Numbered from the stretch's first letter, positions 8,071-15,174 are shown. The stretch is 29,363 nucleotides of DNA from a virus (IMGVR_UViG_3300009509_000080:1-29363); one strand, 5' to 3'. Notes: generated from the letters alone by a model not told the origin. Translations and numbers: made by a program.

Positions 8071-8099
8071 ATTATACTATGGATACTGGATCTTGTCAA
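8071..8099 (-). promoter_or_regulatory. Perfect consensus sigma70 promoter for the membrane protein/methyltransferase operon
   Basis: On the minus strand TTGACA (8099-8094), a 17-nt spacer and TATAAT (8076-8071) match the consensus at all twelve positions. The -35 box overlaps the stop region of the exonuclease gene. The predicted start is near 8064, giving a ~75-nt leader that contains the hairpin at 8010-8040. Confidence 0.82.
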
Positions 8100-8692
8100 G
8101 CAAGTCGGGGTGACTCTGAAAGCAGCTCCCTTAACTTGTCGTAGTTTCTCTTTACAACCTTTGCGCCTTCCAAAGCATCATGCACCTTCGGCTCTTCCTT
8201 TACACCCAGGGTCCTGGATATCGTGTGACCTCTCCTATCGTCACTGATAGGTTTCACCTTGCCACGCCGGATAGCCTCAGAGTACATTGACCGCACATCA
8301 ACGGGTCGCTGGTAAGGAACGCCCAGGTAATCAAGCTCATCCTTCATAAAATACTTGAGAAACTTCATATCAAATGTCGGATTTTGCCCAATCAATACGC
8401 ACCCTTCGATGCCACACCGGGACAAGTACCTTAAAAACTCTTCTTTAACTTCACTGTAGGGCTTGCCCTTCTCCTGGAGGGTTTCCCAGGTGAGCCCATT
8501 CACTTCGATCGCTTTCGGGGAGGCCTTCATGTATTCTTCGTTGGTTGGTAAGATGGTCATACTAAACTCACCATCTTCTGGGTCATCGGTCAGGCAACCA
8601 ATCTGCAGGATAACAGCACCTTGACTGGGTTCCAGACCGCTGGTTTCCAGGTCAATGAAGAACCTCTTCTTCGAATCCTTTTGTATTCTCAT
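8096..8692 (-). CDS. DEDDh-type 3'-5' exonuclease (RNase T / DnaQ-like)
   Basis: A protein of 198 residues from ATG 8692, with GAGGAG 7 nt upstream; it overlaps the previous gene by 41 nt. Exo I is clear: FFIDLETSG with Asp14 and Glu16. Exo II appears as GQNPTFDMKFLKYF with Asp108. Exo III appears as VHDALEGAKVV with His171. The organisation and length match stand-alone exonucleases such as RNase T, oligoribonuclease or the DnaQ proofreading domain. In those, an acidic residue usually sits five after the histidine; here that position is Gly176, with Glu175 beside it, so metal binding may be altered. Possible roles are proofreading, end trimming or RNA turnover. Confidence 0.8.
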   Translation of the reverse strand: MRIQKDSKKRFFIDLETSGLEPSQGAVILQIGCLTDDPEDGEFSMTILPTNEEYMKASPKAIEVNGLTWETLQEKGKPYSEVKEEFLRYLSRCGIEGCVLIGQNPTFDMKFLKYFMKDELDYLGVPYQRPVDVRSMYSEAIRRGKVKPISDDRRGHTISRTLGVKEEPKVHDALEGAKVVKRNYDKLRELLSESPRLA

Positions 8693-9011
8693 CAATCCAC
8701 TCCTCTATTTCCTCTGGTGTCATATCTTCCACACTGGGGCCTTCAACAAAAACTGAAACATCCTCATCAATCAGGACGCCATGTATCAGGTCTGATAGGG
8801 ATATAGGCTCAGCTCGCATCCCCATCACCATAACGACACCGTTCTCGTTTATATAGGGTTTGAACAACCCCTGTTTGGTTAGGGCAAACAACTCGTCTGC
8901 CACTGACTGGATGGCCTTAGCAACCAGCAGGTCGTAAATCTGATCTTCTTTTAGTTGTCTTGGTACCATGTTAGCCAAATAGGCCATGTCAAGCTCACGC
9001 TGTGTTGTCAT
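8652..9011 (-). CDS. Unknown acidic helical protein
   Basis: A protein of 119 residues with TAGGAG 7 nt before ATG 9011. The N-terminal half is helical and mixed in charge; the C-terminal part is strongly acidic (SVEDMTPEEIEEWIDENTKG). ELFALTKQGLFKPYINENGVVMVM suggests a helix-beta element. No motif gives a function. It overlaps both neighbours, so it belongs to the operon ending with the exonuclease. Confidence 0.65.
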   Translation of the reverse strand: MTTQRELDMAYLANMVPRQLKEDQIYDLLVAKAIQSVADELFALTKQGLFKPYINENGVVMVMGMRAEPISLSDLIHGVLIDEDVSVFVEGPSVEDMTPEEIEEWIDENTKGFEEEVLH

Positions 9012-9576
9012 TATCTTCTCCTAAAAGATCATCGATGGATGCAAACTTATCGTACTCCCCATTAGCAAGAGCCTCCCGGGCATCCTCCGCTGTCCCGGAG
9101 ATCTCTTCGGCTTTCTTTTGCACCTTCTCGTTTGTAAACCCAAAGAAGGTTAGCTCATAAAGTACGTGGGCAACTGTTTCCAGGGGAGGGAGGATCGTGG
9201 AAACCTCCATCCCCATCAACTCTTCCCAGGGGGTTAACTCTAGCGCATATCCTATCTCCTTTTCTAAAAACTCCTCACTGAAACCATCCTGAGGATAGTT
9301 GTCATCCTCAGCGTATTCTTCGCCGTATGTCTTCCCGTTCTTACCATAGACGTGGCCCCAGTAATCCACATCTCCGTCCGCACCCAACTCTTCAACTATC
9401 TCAACATACATAACCATTGGATTTAGTACTGGGGTTACTTCGAGCATCTCTGTTAGCGCAGCAGCATACCCCTCCAGGTTATCTTCCTGGTCCGGGTATT
9501 GTGCAACGATCTCGTCTGCGATTTCAAACCACCCGTAGTCTTTCTTTACTTTGCGAAGGTACTCTTGTAAGATCAT
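8995..9576 (-). CDS. Unknown acidic protein, 193 residues
   Basis: I start it at ATG 9576, which shares an ATGA overlap with the previous gene and has GGAG upstream; the longer frame back to 9639 lies inside that gene and has no ribosome site. The protein is acidic throughout, with helical segments (ILQEYLRKVKKDYGWFEIADEI cut at the Trp; LPPLETVAHVLYELTFFGF) and an aromatic central part, DYWGHVYGKNGKTYGEEYAED. The C-terminus ends in an acidic tail (DDLLGEDNDN). No enzymatic motif, Cys cluster or membrane segment is seen. Confidence 0.65.
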   Translation of the reverse strand: MILQEYLRKVKKDYGWFEIADEIVAQYPDQEDNLEGYAAALTEMLEVTPVLNPMVMYVEIVEELGADGDVDYWGHVYGKNGKTYGEEYAEDDNYPQDGFSEEFLEKEIGYALELTPWEELMGMEVSTILPPLETVAHVLYELTFFGFTNEKVQKKAEEISGTAEDAREALANGEYDKFASIDDLLGEDNDNTA

Positions 9577-9764
9577 CCTAGCTCCATTATTTTCATTTTG
9601 TCTGCTTGCACGATGAACACGTTCAAATCCTCGAACCATCCGGTGTCTACAAGCTTTGCCGGGTCCACGTCTTTGGGAACAACTAATATGTAACTCTTAT
9701 TGGGGTCTAACTCTTTCGCTACTTTTTCGTAATCTGGCTTAAATATCTTACTCAAAAACGACAT
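9573..9764 (-). CDS. Small unknown protein, 63 residues
   Basis: I choose ATG 9764 because AGGAG lies 9 nt upstream; the ATG at 9773 is only a base or so from that site. The protein has a basic N-terminus (SFLSKIFKPDYEKVAKEL), then a beta-like SYILVVPKDVDPAKLV, and ends MELG. It overlaps the genes on both sides. The pattern hints at a small alpha/beta protein of unknown role. Confidence 0.6.
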   Translation of the reverse strand: MSFLSKIFKPDYEKVAKELDPNKSYILVVPKDVDPAKLVDTGWFEDLNVFIVQADKMKIMELG

Positions 9765-9972
9765 CGATTTCATCTCCTGTGGGGACTAACATGTACTCAA
9801 TTATAACAGGTTTTATGGTTTTTGTATAGATACTTCTTGTTTTCAATGCTGACTTACAGGCTGCTGCCGTGGTATAAACTCGCCCGGCCTCACTCCACTG
9901 GGGGTATGAGCCCCTCCCGGTCATGAATAGTCCGGTCTTTTTGTCCTTTATTTTGAACACTCGCTGGCACAT
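9748..9972 (-). CDS. Small unknown protein, 74 residues
   Basis: ATG 9972 has CTGGAGA 5 nt upstream. The sequence is beta-rich and basic (MCQRVFKIKDKKTGLFMTG, then WSEAGRVYTTAAACKSAL), a form I know from small phage proteins with a single compact domain that begins with K-x-G-L-F/Y. Function unknown. It is the first well-supported gene downstream of the non-coding region at 10085-10630 and probably shares its transcript. Confidence 0.65.
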   Translation of the reverse strand: MCQRVFKIKDKKTGLFMTGRGSYPQWSEAGRVYTTAAACKSALKTRSIYTKTIKPVIIEYMLVPTGDEIDVVFE

Positions 9973-10045
9973 TGTAATCTCCAGTAAACCAGAATGCACA
10001 CAACAAAACGAAAAAAATTGCGACGAGAGTCGTAGATACTAACAT
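9890..10045 (-). CDS. Possible tiny membrane protein, 51 residues
   Basis: ATG 10045 has AGGAG 8 nt upstream. The frame encodes a hydrophobic segment near its start (TTLVAIFFVLLCAFWF) and then a polar tail, like a small membrane or exported peptide. It overlaps the gene at 9748-9972 for 83 nt in another frame, which argues for caution. The ribosome site and the well-formed hydrophobic helix are the only support. Confidence 0.35.
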   Translation of the reverse strand: MLVSTTLVAIFFVLLCAFWFTGDYNVPASVQNKGQKDRTIHDREGLIPPVE

Positions 10046-10084
10046 GTTTATGATCTCCTTAGCTTAAGCTATATTTAGCTCAGT

Positions 10085-10630
10085 ATACTGTACTTATATA
10101 TGTTCTTATATTTAGCTGCCTCCGGGTGCTCTGGAAATGAGAGCTCGAGAAAAGCCTGGGTTGACCCCTGCATAGAACATAGACTCCCCCCTACCCGCAG
10201 CTATAGATAGCTACTTAGATAGGGGGGAAGGATTGCATGAGCTGGCGTTGCCCGAGAAAGAAGCTATCCCGAGAGGGCGATTAAGAATGGGAATACCATT
10301 CGCCAAGTACCCTTTTACTCCGAGCATCCTCATCATGTAGACTTTAACTCGCCCAGGTCTGTCTTTACCGAGTGATTAATCTGTTATCTCTTTCCTCAAG
10401 AGTTACCTAATACTCTACATGATCCCATACAGGACGGGGGGTTTCGTAAGTTAACCCTGCTCTAATGGACACACCAATGCAGGTCTGGGAGTGTGCCCAT
10501 AAGTGGTGAAGTCTAGTCACCTGTCCGTCAGCAACTGGCCCAGCGACCCTACAAGGGGTCCCCGATGGCTATAAAGAAATACATCTATGTAGAGAATGCT
10601 CTCTGACCGGAACATCCCAAATGTAAACCA
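10085..10630 (-). ncRNA. Candidate large structured non-coding RNA between terminase and small genes
   Basis: This is the only gene-free stretch over 300 nt in the window. A perfect consensus promoter (10637-10665, minus) points into it, giving a start near 10630. Stems read from the sequence: 10545-10549 with 10556-10560; 10505-10509 with 10517-10521; 10467-10474 with 10491-10498 (8 bp), whose loop (10479-10483) can pair with 10456-10460 to form a pseudoknot; a perfect 10-bp long-range helix, 10332-10341 with 10414-10423, enclosing 10347-10351 with 10369-10373; 10276-10279 plus 10286-10290 pairing with 10296-10304; and a perfect 9-bp helix, 10185-10193 with 10220-10228, capped by an inner hairpin 10199-10212. 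The size and density resemble large phage RNAs such as GOLLD or ROOL, though I do not recognise either consensus. The 3' end is uncertain; no terminator is evident, so it may also act as a leader for the genes to the left. Confidence 0.62.
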
Positions 10631-10636
10631 CCTTTA

Positions 10637-10665
10637 ATTATATCACACTATTCTTATCCTGTCAA
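10637..10665 (-). promoter_or_regulatory. Perfect consensus sigma70 promoter for the non-coding RNA
   Basis: On the minus strand TTGACA (10665-10660), a 17-nt spacer and TATAAT (10642-10637) match consensus at every position, with an extended -10 TG (TGATATAAT). The -35 lies in the last codons of the terminase gene. The predicted start near 10630 is at the beginning of the gene-free structured region. Confidence 0.85.
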
Positions 10666-12530
10666 ATGGAACCATTTCCAAGCAGGATCTCCGTGATAAC
10701 CCAATCGACCACGTCTTGGGAATACTCTTGTACTGTTGTGATTTTGTAGGAAAGTGGAAAAGGTATCTCATAGTGAGGGTTATCTCTTCGGAGTAGATAC
10801 TCAGATAGCTGTTCTTTTGGAACCTCCGCAAGTTTGCTTACAATGTAGACGATGTCATCTTTTGGAGGTCGATCACTATCATCTATTTCTACAATCTCTT
10901 CTTCGACCGTTTCGCCAACGATAGCAACTTTTCCTCGCTTTCCTTTATCGATATCCATGGCAATACCCAGGTAACCCATAGCATGTGCCAAGTGGTCCAT
11001 TCTCAGCTTTCTGTAAACACCAACCTCTATTATACCAGATCTTGTGGTGCGCTCTTCGACATCTCTCTTCAATGCTGTGACATGGTCAATCAGCAACTCT
11101 ACTTCTGGGCTCAGGTTTGGAGGCTCTCCGTATAGTTGCCACTCACCCTTCTTTATGCTTTCCATGAGATCGTCAAACATAGTTGTTCTGTGCAAGGTTA
11201 CGTTGGTAGTATATTTTTGCCCTTGCTTGTTTGTCTTCCAGCGGGTCTTCTGCTGCTCGATATAATCCGCAGCCAGCAACTTTCCAGGGAATGTTTTCTG
11301 TAAAGTAAGGATTGGGTGCCTGTTCGGGTTCCCGTCCCATACAGCACGCTTGATGCGAAACAACTTCATCAACTTTGCTGCACGATCGAAACCATCTTCC
11401 ATGGGGATAAACTCGATATGCACGATTTTACGTAACCTGGATTCTGGTTCAATCTTCCCAATAACTACCTGGAGCTCGTTGCCCTGGTCCAGTCCCATAT
11501 AGTATTTGGACCTGTCATCGGGGGACATTTCAGGAAGGTAGGGGTCATCAAAGCAGGTTACCAGGAAGTCTTCACGCTCGATACTACCACCTCCCAACTG
11601 GAAAGGCTCTCCAAGACGCTTGCGGTAAAACTCCAGTAGCTTAGTCTGGGGGTCCCGGTACGATGCGTATAGCTCGGATGCCGGGTGTGTCATCATTTGG
11701 CTTATGTGATAACCACGATGTTCATCGCTCTTATCGGGCTTTTCGGGTACCCATTGTCCGTATTCGTTGATCTCTTCTACGCTCAACTCCCGGTCACACT
11801 TGGCACATCCATAGTAAACTTTGGTAGGAGAATCTGGAGATCCCAAAACCTTAACATTTACATTGAAGTCCAGCACTTGCTGCTCTCCACAAGACGGGCA
11901 CTTCACCATCCACTTCCTCATGTCAGTATTGGAGTAGATAGCATTGATGCCATAGTTTGCCAAAGTTGGGGTAGATAACGTGTTGCTCAGTTTCCACCTG
12001 GACGCATCCAAACGGTTGAGAACCGTAGCCATGTGATCGATGTTTGATAGGTCAACCTCGTCAATGATAGCCATATCAGAAGGTAGCATACGGGGCTCTG
12101 TAGTAAGCTCCGATATGTACATATAGCTATTACCTATTCTTTTGGCATGGTTGGAGTTTGGCTCTCCCATCAGACCACTTAAGAACGGGGAGGCCTGGAT
12201 AGTTGGGTCTAAACGTGTACCAGAAAAGTCCCCAACATCTGTCAATCTGGGTAACGTGTAAAAGACACGCACATTCCAGTTAGACAGGAAGTGGAGGGCC
12301 TTTACCATCATCAGGGTAGTAATCCCTGCCTGAGTGCTTTTTTGGATTGCTAACTTACGTGGCTTACCGACCGGGTACTTCTCTATCTCCCAGGGATTTC
12401 CGACAGAGTATATCTCGGGCAACCATTTCCAGACGTGCCAAGACTTGTCGTCCAGGAGGTCTATGTTTAGGATGCCGAAAGATAAGGGGTCCCGGAGGGC
12501 TAAGCTTTCTAACTCAGTCTTACTTACCAT
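10662..12530 (-). CDS. terL: Terminase large subunit (GpA-type)
   Basis: A protein of 622 residues, the ATPase-nuclease motor that cuts and packages phage DNA. The N-terminal ATPase has a Walker A-like KSTQAGIT (64-71) after an AIQ strand, and Walker B MAIIDEVD (153-160). A zinc-binding knuckle, CPSC...CAKC (Cys211, 214, 242, 245), separates it from the nuclease, a feature of lambda GpA-like large terminases. The RNase-H-like nuclease shows GLDQGN (Asp348), AVWDGNPN (Asp399) and RMDHLAHAMGY near the C-terminus. The start overlaps the previous gene by 11 nt. A small-terminase candidate lies two genes upstream. The length is usual for GpA-type proteins, and the C-terminus beyond the nuclease is acidic then hydrophobic. 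Confidence 0.92.
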   Translation of the reverse strand: MVSKTELESLALRDPLSFGILNIDLLDDKSWHVWKWLPEIYSVGNPWEIEKYPVGKPRKLAIQKSTQAGITTLMMVKALHFLSNWNVRVFYTLPRLTDVGDFSGTRLDPTIQASPFLSGLMGEPNSNHAKRIGNSYMYISELTTEPRMLPSDMAIIDEVDLSNIDHMATVLNRLDASRWKLSNTLSTPTLANYGINAIYSNTDMRKWMVKCPSCGEQQVLDFNVNVKVLGSPDSPTKVYYGCAKCDRELSVEEINEYGQWVPEKPDKSDEHRGYHISQMMTHPASELYASYRDPQTKLLEFYRKRLGEPFQLGGGSIEREDFLVTCFDDPYLPEMSPDDRSKYYMGLDQGNELQVVIGKIEPESRLRKIVHIEFIPMEDGFDRAAKLMKLFRIKRAVWDGNPNRHPILTLQKTFPGKLLAADYIEQQKTRWKTNKQGQKYTTNVTLHRTTMFDDLMESIKKGEWQLYGEPPNLSPEVELLIDHVTALKRDVEERTTRSGIIEVGVYRKLRMDHLAHAMGYLGIAMDIDKGKRGKVAIVGETVEEEIVEIDDSDRPPKDDIVYIVSKLAEVPKEQLSEYLLRRDNPHYEIPFPLSYKITTVQEYSQDVVDWVITEILLGNGSI

Positions 12531-12876
12531 TCTTTGGTATCTCTGCGTACTCTGGGGCCCATTCTGGCTTTTCCAGTGCTTTGCAGAAAACCTTTAACAT
12601 TGACAGTGTGTAGTCCTGGTACTCCCTGGTGAGATACTTCACGTCCTCGCTTTCTACGTTTGGGTTTAGGGTTATAAAAACATCCCTGTCCGGCTCTAGC
12701 TCTCCATCAAACCAGAGCACCCCGGCAAGCTTTTGCCTGTAGAGTGATACTGCCACCATGTAGTCTGCTTGGTTATCATTTACCGTCTGGTCAAACCGCA
12801 TACCGTATGTGTGCAGGAAGTCTTTTGCCTGATCGTCACTGTTAAATTGTAGTGGACTTTTCAACCACATTACCAT
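12520..12876 (-). CDS. Unknown protein between small and large terminase genes
   Basis: 118 residues from ATG 12876, chosen because GAGGAG lies 7 nt upstream; an earlier ATG at 12882 is too close to the site. An alpha-beta pattern is visible: QAKDFLHTYG helix, ADYMVAVSLYRQKLAGVLWFDGE strands, FITLNPNV, and a C-terminal helix YQDYTLSMLKVFCKAL. The central strand pair hints at an acetyltransferase-like or capping fold, but no cofactor loop is convincing. Its position suggests a packaging accessory. Confidence 0.62.
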   Translation of the reverse strand: MVMWLKSPLQFNSDDQAKDFLHTYGMRFDQTVNDNQADYMVAVSLYRQKLAGVLWFDGELEPDRDVFITLNPNVESEDVKYLTREYQDYTLSMLKVFCKALEKPEWAPEYAEIPKNGK

Positions 12877-13693
12877 TGTCATTCTCCTCGATTTTTGCTG
12901 CACGAACCGCACCCTGTTCGAGCAGATATACTACTTCATAGTCCTTTGTGGACATGTTGTGTTTTGAATATAAGTGGGCATGCAGAGACTTGTACCTGTT
13001 ACCACAAATGTGGCACAGGGTACCGTCAGCACTTGTATCAAGTTTGCCCATTTCTCCATAAAGGGGACTACCATCGTCGCTCAATATTGGACCGTCTTCC
13101 ACCTTCTCATCGATAACTCTGTAAGTAGTCTCTACAGCATCGATTATCTGCCCATCATTCTGCTGCTGGAGTTTGTCGGCTATATAATCCAGGGCGTTCT
13201 CCTGGGCTTTAAATACCGTATCCCCCAACTCGTGAGTAACCTTTACATCTAGCTTTTGCCCAGAGAACAGTCCGATAACATACCGGGACTGAGCAGCAAC
13301 AACACTTAGGACTTTCGGGTCAACAAAGTGCTGGTTACCTTCATCATCCCAGTAGGCACCACTCATGCTCAAATCCAGGATCTGGTCAGACCTGTTTACA
13401 GCTTTTAGAAACTGCTGCTCGAGGCGACCCATTCTCCATTTTGTCAGCATGGATCGTCCCTGGGCCAACGTCGCTGCCATCACAGGATATTTTGTAATCC
13501 ACCTGCGAACAGTTGCTGGCTGCACGCCAACCTCGTTTGCTACATGATGTATTGGGAACCCGACAAGTAGAAGCTCTGTAGCTTCCACAACATTCTCCGG
13601 GATCTCCTCGTCTTGGTTTATTGTTTCAACAAGTCTGTCTACTATTTGGCCCCACTCTTCATCAAGAACAGGTACCATCGCTTTATCGGACAT
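12842..13693 (-). CDS. Putative small terminase subunit with C-terminal MucR/Ros-like zinc finger
   Basis: A protein of 283 residues. Residues about 38-68 form a helix-turn-helix (LLLVGFPIHHVANEVGVQPATVRRW), typical of small terminase N-termini that recognise the packaging site. Residues 85-175 are helical, fitting an oligomerisation core. The C-terminus carries CHICGNRYKSLHAHLYSKH (Cys227, Cys230, His238/240, His245) followed by NMSTKDYEVVY, which matches the zinc finger and following Tyr of Ros/MucR-type regulators. That combination is unusual. It lies two genes before the large terminase, the expected place. A GAGGGGG site precedes ATG 13693 with a 9-nt gap, and it overlaps both neighbours. 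It could alternatively be a transcription factor. Confidence 0.7.
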   Translation of the reverse strand: MSDKAMVPVLDEEWGQIVDRLVETINQDEEIPENVVEATELLLVGFPIHHVANEVGVQPATVRRWITKYPVMAATLAQGRSMLTKWRMGRLEQQFLKAVNRSDQILDLSMSGAYWDDEGNQHFVDPKVLSVVAAQSRYVIGLFSGQKLDVKVTHELGDTVFKAQENALDYIADKLQQQNDGQIIDAVETTYRVIDEKVEDGPILSDDGSPLYGEMGKLDTSADGTLCHICGNRYKSLHAHLYSKHNMSTKDYEVVYLLEQGAVRAAKIEENDNGNVVEKSTTI

Positions 13694-13913
13694 TCGTAAT
13701 TACCCCCTCAAGGTCCGTAATGTCGAGATTAATCTCGTAGGAGTTTTGTTTCTTTGTTTGCCTACGTTCCTTCTGGGTTTGTCTCCATAAATAGCGTAGC
13801 CAACCGGGCCATTGGTAGGGAGAGCTTCCGTAGACCATTTCACATTCACTGCAGATTGCAAATTGCCATGTTATCGTTTTTCCGCAGCCCGCTAAACATT
13901 TATGAGCTGCCAT
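13683..13913 (-). CDS. Small Cys-rich basic protein
   Basis: I start it at ATG 13913 (76 residues), with GGGAGG 6 nt upstream; it overlaps the regulator gene by 14 nt. Cys residues in HKCLAGCGKTI and FAICSECEM form a plausible zinc knuckle (CxxxC...CxxC). The rest is basic and aromatic (YQWPGWLRYLWRQTQKERR) and ends in an amphipathic tail. It could bind nucleic acid. Its stop overlaps the next gene. Confidence 0.6.
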   Translation of the reverse strand: MAAHKCLAGCGKTITWQFAICSECEMVYGSSPYQWPGWLRYLWRQTQKERRQTKKQNSYEINLDITDLEGVITNVR

Positions 13914-14121
13914 CCATGGCCTCCCTGATCTCTTCAATTGCTTTGTGATAGATTGCGCCAATTGCTGCTCGGGTAAGTCCTATTACTCTAGCACAATCTA
14001 ACTGGGTATGTCCGGCAGAGATCATCGCCAGGACCACCTTTTGTTTGGGTGGCATCACTGCCACCGCATCGTTCAGGGCTATGTGTTCGAAGATACTATC
14101 TTCATCAGTGTAATCTAACAT
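13900..14121 (-). CDS. Sigma70 region 4-like DNA-binding protein
   Basis: A protein of 73 residues, the first gene of the leftward arm, with AAGGGGGG before ATG 14121 and a promoter at 14159-14187. MPPKQKVVLAMISAGHTQLDCARVIGLTRAAIGAIYHKAIEEIREAM has the layout of sigma region 4: an initial helix, then a helix-turn-helix with a T-x-x-x-x-A-x-x-x-G-L-T-x-x-A pattern. Such small HTH proteins in phages act as transcription activators or packaging-site regulators. It is well placed to control the leftward genes or the intergenic inverted repeat nearby. Confidence 0.72.
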   Translation of the reverse strand: MLDYTDEDSIFEHIALNDAVAVMPPKQKVVLAMISAGHTQLDCARVIGLTRAAIGAIYHKAIEEIREAMDGSS

Positions 14122-14158
14122 AATCCCCCCTTTTTAGATTTTTATGATATATATAATA

Positions 14159-14187
14159 ATTATACCATAAATAGTGCGAAAATGCAA
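14159..14187 (-). promoter_or_regulatory. Leftward promoter (TTGCAT-17-TATAAT, extended -10)
   Basis: On the minus strand TTGCAT (14187-14182), a 17-nt spacer ending TGG, and TATAAT (14164-14159) lie about 38 nt before the regulator ATG at 14121. The -35 is identical to that of the divergent promoter at 14282-14310 and the tmRNA promoter at 25521-25549. It would drive the regulator and probably the terminase operon. Confidence 0.78.
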
Positions 14188-14225
14188 ATTGACTACATAA
14201 GACACTTATGTTACAACTACCAACA

Positions 14226-14283
14226 AAACCTCAGTTTCGGTAACAGTTATACTACAATACTATTGTTACTGAAATTGAGGTTT
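14226..14283. repeat. 20-nt imperfect inverted repeat between divergent promoters
   Basis: Arms 14226-14245 and 14264-14283 are reverse complements with two mismatches, separated by 18 nt. The right arm ends inside the -35 box of the rightward promoter. The symmetry suggests an operator for a dimeric or tetrameric regulator, possibly the sigma-4-like protein or a repressor outside this window. A replication-origin element is an alternative. Confidence 0.65.
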
Positions 14284-14310
14284 GCATTTATTTGGAAAGT
14301 GTGCTATAAT
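14282..14310 (+). promoter_or_regulatory. Rightward promoter (TTGCAT-17-TATAAT, extended -10)
   Basis: TTGCAT (14282-14287), a 17-nt spacer ending TGC, and TATAAT (14305-14310) lie 32 nt before the SSB ATG. The -35 overlaps the inverted repeat, so a protein bound there would block it. It begins the rightward arm. Confidence 0.82.
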
Positions 14311-14342
14311 TAAGTATCTCAAATTTTAGGAGGCTCAAGAAG

Positions 14343-14744
14343 ATGAGCATCAAAAACCTTTGTATATTCTCTGGGTTGGTTGGTCAGGACCCGGAGATGC
14401 AGTACCTAGCCAACGGGTCTGCCATCGTGAAGTTTGGCGTGGCATCCCGTAAGTCCTGGAGACGGGATGATGGCGAATGGGAAAGCGAAACCACTTGGTT
14501 TGACTGCGTCGCATTTGGGCAGAAAGCCGAACGGATCATCTCTAAAGTGCAGAAGGGCACCCAGGTGTTCGTTGAGGCGGAATACCAAAAGCGAGAAGTC
14601 CAGGACGACGAGACCGGGGGTAAGCGTTACTTCCACAACTTCAAAGTCCAGAACATCGAGTACGGCAAGGGCGTGATCGAAGACGCTGAGTACGCCCCCT
14701 CCTCCGAAGGTTCGTCCTTCGATGACGAAAGTGTCCCCTTCTAG
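14343..14744 (+). CDS. ssb: Single-stranded DNA-binding protein
   Basis: A protein of 133 residues with AGGAGG 9 nt before the ATG. It has the OB-fold SSB pattern: IFSGLVGQDPEMQYLANGSAIVKF, then WRRDDGEWESETTWFDCVAFG (the typical W-x-x..TTWFDCVAFG), AERIISKVQKGTQVFVEAE and KRYFHNFKV. The C-terminus ends SSFDDESVPF, matching the acidic-tip DDxxPF tail that binds replication partners. It opens the replication arm directly after a strong promoter, as in many phages. Confidence 0.95.
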   Translation: MSIKNLCIFSGLVGQDPEMQYLANGSAIVKFGVASRKSWRRDDGEWESETTWFDCVAFGQKAERIISKVQKGTQVFVEAEYQKREVQDDETGGKRYFHNFKVQNIEYGKGVIEDAEYAPSSEGSSFDDESVPF

Positions 14745-15174
14745 TTACGGGATAAGCCTGGAAACCTTTTCCAAACTGCTTGAGGAGGATGTGGGGGACG
14801 ACCCCACCCTCCTCATCGCTGTCTATTTGGGACTGGCGTACCAGCAAGTGCAGAAAATAGGGGAAGAGGGGGTTGACCTCTCTTCTCTTATTACCCCGTC
14901 CCTGGAAAGAGCCTGGAGAGAAAACATCCACGTCAGGCACACTGAAACGCCAGGGACATTGAACACCGAAATCTTAACAAAATACGGAGCTATCAATGCC
15001 TCTACAACTTCCGGTGATAGTGAACCAGGAACCCCTGGTAGTGGGGACGCTGAAAATCAAGATCAGCCTCCACAGAGAGACAATACAGGCAGCTACAAAA
15101 CAAGGTATAGACGCCGAAGAGTTGTCAAACCTCGTGGCTCAAAAAGAGATGGAAGTAAGGGAATACATTGGTAG
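14722..15174 (+). CDS. Unknown protein with out-of-frame overlapping 3' half
   Basis: The reading frame gives 150 residues, starting inside the SSB gene (23-nt overlap). Residues about 10-95 look like a genuine helical domain (SLETFSKLLEEDVGD, TLLIAVYLGLAYQQVQKIGEE). From about residue 92 the sequence becomes Ser/Gly/Pro-rich and then Arg-rich (YKTRYRRRRVV), and that part overlaps the better-looking gene at 14996-15196 for 179 nt in another frame. The C-terminal part may be overprinting or extension after loss of an earlier stop. There is no strong ribosome site; translation is probably coupled to SSB. No known family. Confidence 0.5.
   Translation: MTKVSPSSYGISLETFSKLLEEDVGDDPTLLIAVYLGLAYQQVQKIGEEGVDLSSLITPSLERAWRENIHVRHTETPGTLNTEILTKYGAINASTTSGDSEPGTPGSGDAENQDQPPQRDNTGSYKTRYRRRRVVKPRGSKRDGSKGIHW

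Noticed and set aside
14641-14940. Minus-strand open frame opposite SSB and the next gene
   Set aside because: Arg/Pro-rich, unsupported start, lies opposite two rightward genes in a codirectional arm.
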